A DNA stretch of 8,141 nucleotides. Source: Pontiella desulfatans. Lineage in GTDB: Bacteria; Verrucomicrobiota; Kiritimatiellia; Kiritimatiellales; Pontiellaceae. This document shows positions 5,754-8,141 of the stretch, piece by piece. A program made the position numbers and the translations under genes. The notes beneath the pieces are model-generated. The model worked only from the letters and a program-made list of their open reading frames with translations. It was not told the origin of the DNA and did not search any database. The stretch lies in NCBI GenBank assembly GCA_029287275.1, contig JARFRL010000098.1, positions 1 to 8,141 of the forward strand, read 5' to 3'. Every line of letters begins with the position of its first letter. Position 1 is the first letter of the stretch.

Positions 5754-8141
5754 ATGATGACCAATCATACCAAACACAACACGGTGGTCGGGAACTTGAA
5801 AAAGGCGGCGCCCCTCGCGGCGCTCGTCTTTTTTTTGAGCCCGTCTACCTCGCGCGCGCAATTCAACATCTCGGACGGCAACGTCTATGGCAACAGCAAC
5901 ATCGTCGCCACCGCGAAGTTCATCGCGTCGGAGCGTGGTGGCTCGAACAACCTCGACGTTCTCTACTTCGACACCTCCAGCATCGAATTGCGGAACGACG
6001 TGATCGGCTACATCAGCGTCAGCAACGCCTTTGACTCCTTCACCATCAACGGCGCGGGCGGAACGCTCACCGGCGAAGAAACGCCCGCGCTTTCGATTCT
6101 CGGCGGAGCGAACCTCACCCTGACCGGCGGGCGCTACGCGGGCTCGGAAATCCTCATGGAAACCAACACCTTGCACGCGGGCGTGGGCGGCTTGATCGTC
6201 GGCGTTCAGACCGCGCTCGTTTCCAACGTGGACTTCAAAGGCGGGCTCGTCGCGATCGGTGACCCCGCCGTATCCTACCCTCCCATCCCGGGCGAAGGCG
6301 ACGTGGCGTTGGCTTACGGCGCGGCCGGGCTCGTCGCGAGCAACACCTTCATCCTGATTCAGGACGAATCCACCTTCACCGGAGGAGCCGGTGGAGAAGC
6401 GCGGTCCTTCTCGGAAGACGTCAACGCGTCGGGCGGCACGGGCCTGGTCCTGTTCGACTCCTCCGCGGTCGTCAGCAACGGTTCGTTCCTCGGCGGCGCG
6501 GGCGGAGAAACCACGGGTTCTTCCGCGTATAAAGCCTCGGCGGACGGCGGACACGGTCTTTACGCGTCCGGATCGAAAGTCGAGATTTTCGGCGGCGCCT
6601 TCGTGGGCGGCGCGGCGGGAACCACCTCCAATCAAGGGAAAACCAAAGGCGGTTCGGGTCTCGTCGCGGTGGACGGCTCGGACGTCGTGATCTCGAACGC
6701 CACGTTCGTTGGCGAATCCGGAGCGGCCGCGGTGGCCATCCGCGACAGTAATCTCACGGTCCTGAGCGGTTCCCTCACCACCGGTGGACTACTTGGCCAA
6801 ACCTCCGCGGGCGGCACCAACAACCTTTCCTTGCTCGGCGGAAACTACAGCTCGATCGAGTTCGCCAACGCGACCAACGGCGTTCAGTTCGTCACGACCA
6901 GCAACCTGCTGCTTTCCGCGGGCATCACGCAATCCGGCGGGCTCGTCGCGATCGACAACCTGGACGCGTCCGGCTTGAGTCAAGTGACGATCAACAGCGG
7001 AACCATGCTTTTCAGCAACGACTTGGCGTTGGCCGCGGGAAGCTTGTTCACCCTCGCCGACGCGAGCGCGCGCGCCGAGTTCCAAGGGCTGGAACTTTCC
7101 GGAACACTGGACGTGGGCCTCGGCCAAGCCGCGGTCGACGGAACGCTCGACGTCAAGACCGGCGGCGCCCTGATGTTTCAAGTCATCACGAACCAGAGTG
7201 GCCAGATTTCCGCGAACTCCGCCGCGTTCGGAACCAACTCCATTCTCATCGTCGACGCGAGCCTCGCGGGCTTCTCGTCCGGAACGGCGACGAACACCCT
7301 GCTTACGACCCTGAGCGGCGTCACGGGCTACGACACGAACGTCGTGAACACCAGCGTGCTGGTTACCCAAAACACGAACGTCGTGAGCCGGACCCAACTC
7401 GCGGAAATCATCGTGAACAACGATCTGGCGTTCGTGTTCAGCACGGACACGCTGAGCAACTATTGGGGCGCGACCGGACAACTCGCCACGCTCGCCGACG
7501 AACTCGACGTAATCAACGACGGCGTGATGAACGCGATCATCAACAACCTCGGAGCGGACGCGTCGAAAGCCGCGGTGGAGGAAACCTACTTCACGACGCT
7601 CAACACCATGCAAACCGCGATGCAAGGATTGAACGCCGCCGTCGGCCTCGCGACCTCGCGCGGCACCGAGTTCCGCGATCAGCTGGCGCTTCCCAAACCA
7701 AAAGGTTCCAACGGCCCCGACGGTCTGGAGAACGACTGGCGCTTCTGGGGAAAATATTACGGTCAGTTCTACAACAAGGACCGCGATGGAGCGAACACCG
7801 CGTACGACGCCACGCTACACGGCGGAGTGCTCGGCATGGACCGAAGCTTCGGCCCCATGCTCATCGGACTCAGCGGCGGCATGGGCAACTACCGGATCGA
7901 GGGCGAAAACGACGCTCAAGAGGATATGAGCGCAGGCCAAGTGGCGCTTTATTCCACCATCGGCAAAGGCCGTTCCTTTCTCGACGCGGGACTGGCCTAT
8001 GGATACAACGGCGTGGAGACCGAAACCGGAGGTCCGTTCGTTTTGGACGGCGAATTCGACGCGCACCTGCTCATGGGCTATCTCGGAGGCGGCGTGGGCT
8101 TCGAGCTGCCGAAGGCCTCGACGGTCATCACGCCGGAAGCC
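5754..8141 (+). CDS. Autotransporter with beta-helix passenger (3' end outside window)
   Basis: The frame is open without a stop for 796 codons from 5754 to the window edge. Residues 1-35 form a Sec signal peptide: KK at 16-17, hydrophobic core of about 18-30 (LAALVFFL), cleavage after SRA-35. Residues about 36-570 are a Gly/Ser/Thr/Asn/Ala-rich passenger with short repeating strands and turns of a beta-helix, including a clear repeat block at 145-328. About 576-645 look helical and polar, as expected for the linker that threads the pore. From about 660 (DWRFWGKYYGQF) the sequence matches an autotransporter barrel domain (type Va): alternating aromatic strands and the Gly-rich GGVLGMDRSFG pattern. 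About 137 barrel residues are visible, roughly half. No cysteine occurs in the visible 796 residues, typical of exported passengers. No protease catalytic motif was recognised; adhesin or surface-layer role is a guess. It starts 34 bases after infC without a terminator between. Confidence 0.85.
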   Translation, partial: MMTNHTKHNTVVGNLKKAAPLAALVFFLSPSTSRAQFNISDGNVYGNSNIVATAKFIASERGGSNNLDVLYFDTSSIELRNDVIGYISVSNAFDSFTINGAGGTLTGEETPALSILGGANLTLTGGRYAGSEILMETNTLHAGVGGLIVGVQTALVSNVDFKGGLVAIGDPAVSYPPIPGEGDVALAYGAAGLVASNTFILIQDESTFTGGAGGEARSFSEDVNASGGTGLVLFDSSAVVSNGSFLGGAGGETTGSSAYKASADGGHGLYASGSKVEIFGGAFVGGAAGTTSNQGKTKGGSGLVAVDGSDVVISNATFVGESGAAAVAIRDSNLTVLSGSLTTGGLLGQTSAGGTNNLSLLGGNYSSIEFANATNGVQFVTTSNLLLSAGITQSGGLVAIDNLDASGLSQVTINSGTMLFSNDLALAAGSLFTLADASARAEFQGLELSGTLDVGLGQAAVDGTLDVKTGGALMFQVITNQSGQISANSAAFGTNSILIVDASLAGFSSGTATNTLLTTLSGVTGYDTNVVNTSVLVTQNTNVVSRTQLAEIIVNNDLAFVFSTDTLSNYWGATGQLATLADELDVINDGVMNAIINNLGADASKAAVEETYFTTLNTMQTAMQGLNAAVGLATSRGTEFRDQLALPKPKGSNGPDGLENDWRFWGKYYGQFYNKDRDGANTAYDATLHGGVLGMDRSFGPMLIGLSGGMGNYRIEGENDAQEDMSAGQVALYSTIGKGRSFLDAGLAYGYNGVETETGGPFVLDGEFDAHLLMGYLGGGVGFELPKASTVITPEA
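5799..5836 (+). terminator. Terminator-like hairpin with T8 inside the autotransporter signal-peptide codons
   Basis: Bases 5799-5812 can pair with 5819-5833 (14 pairs, two of them G-U, one bulged C at 5825) around a 6-base loop; the 3' arm ends in eight consecutive Ts (5829-5836). The inner part GGCGCC/GGCGCT is GC-rich and the outer part pairs five As with five Ts, so on paper it looks like an intrinsic terminator. It lies about 80 bases after the infC stop but within the autotransporter coding sequence, so it would act as an attenuator rather than a plain operon end. Because these bases also encode a sensible signal peptide, chance is possible. Confidence 0.4.
6186..6737 (+). repeat. Degenerate 34-46 residue repeats in the autotransporter passenger
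   Basis: Five diverged units share the pattern G-x-GL(V/I/Y)-, a strand, a second strand with F, then GGAGGE or similar. Their Gly-Leu positions fall at about 6189, 6327, 6441, 6555 and 6657, giving spacings of 138, 114, 114 and 102 bases (46, 38, 38 and 34 residues). Each unit probably adds one or two coils to a beta-helix. The similarity is at protein level; the DNA is too diverged for recent duplication. Confidence 0.65.

Noticed and set aside
5751..6635. 294-codon minus-strand frame opposite the autotransporter
   Set aside because: It is rich in Arg, Asp, Gly and Val like other antisense shadows here, and the plus-strand frame shows signal peptide, repeats and barrel domain without interruption.
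6789..7625. 278-codon minus-strand frame opposite the autotransporter
   Set aside because: Same shadow composition, no motifs, and it sits opposite a continuous coding frame.
1..8141. CRISPR array, tRNA or rRNA genes, insertion sequence, phage genes or defence system
   Set aside because: No regularly spaced identical repeats, cloverleaf-like segments, transposase or phage motifs were seen; apart from short intergenic regions the window is filled by the genes listed.

Overview
The window carries part of a chromosome from a GC-rich, double-membraned (Gram-negative type) bacterium. Two proteins are built for the outer membrane: a DUF481-type barrel ending in Phe and an autotransporter. A third is a lipoprotein. 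A threonyl-tRNA synthetase without a TGS domain, an N-terminal small beta domain in front of a DUF481 barrel, and a partial upstream protein ending in a 'FYRL' type tail together suggest the Planctomycetes-Verrucomicrobia-Chlamydiae side of the tree (Verrucomicrobiota or Kiritimatiellota). That placement is inference from protein style, not from a marker search.

Layout, left to right: (1) bases 1-56, the last codons of an unidentified plus-strand gene; (2) 153-1541, lpdA-type dihydrolipoyl dehydrogenase, with a candidate promoter containing an inverted repeat in front and a strong intrinsic terminator behind (1567-1600), so probably a single-gene unit; (3) 1675-2733, a secreted DUF481 outer-membrane protein; (4) 2730-3245 on the minus strand, a small lipoprotein whose stop codon overlaps the stop of gene 3 by 4 bases; (5) a 175-base divergent intergenic region (3246-3420) with candidate promoters in both directions and a 12-base perfect palindrome between them; (6) 3421-5172 thrS and 5168-5719 infC, overlapping by 5 bases; (7) 5754 to the right edge, a large autotransporter that has no stop codon within the window and so runs off its end. 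There is no gene-free stretch longer than 300 bases.

The most informative region is thrS-infC. A near-consensus promoter (TTGACA, 17 bases, TATATT) lies just upstream of thrS. It fixes the thrS start at 3421 and so shows that the TGS domain is truly absent. infC has no ATG, GTG or TTG start in its upstream reading frame. It has a strong Shine-Dalgarno 6 bases before an ATT codon, which matches the AUU start known for infC and its self-regulation in other bacteria. The usual rpmI-rplT genes do not follow infC. The autotransporter starts 34 bases later, and a terminator-like hairpin with eight Ts lies inside its signal-peptide codons, where it could limit read-through from infC.

The genes do not form one pathway: central metabolism (lpdA), envelope proteins (DUF481 protein, lipoprotein, autotransporter) and translation (thrS, infC). 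No mobile element, CRISPR array, tRNA or rRNA gene was recognised.
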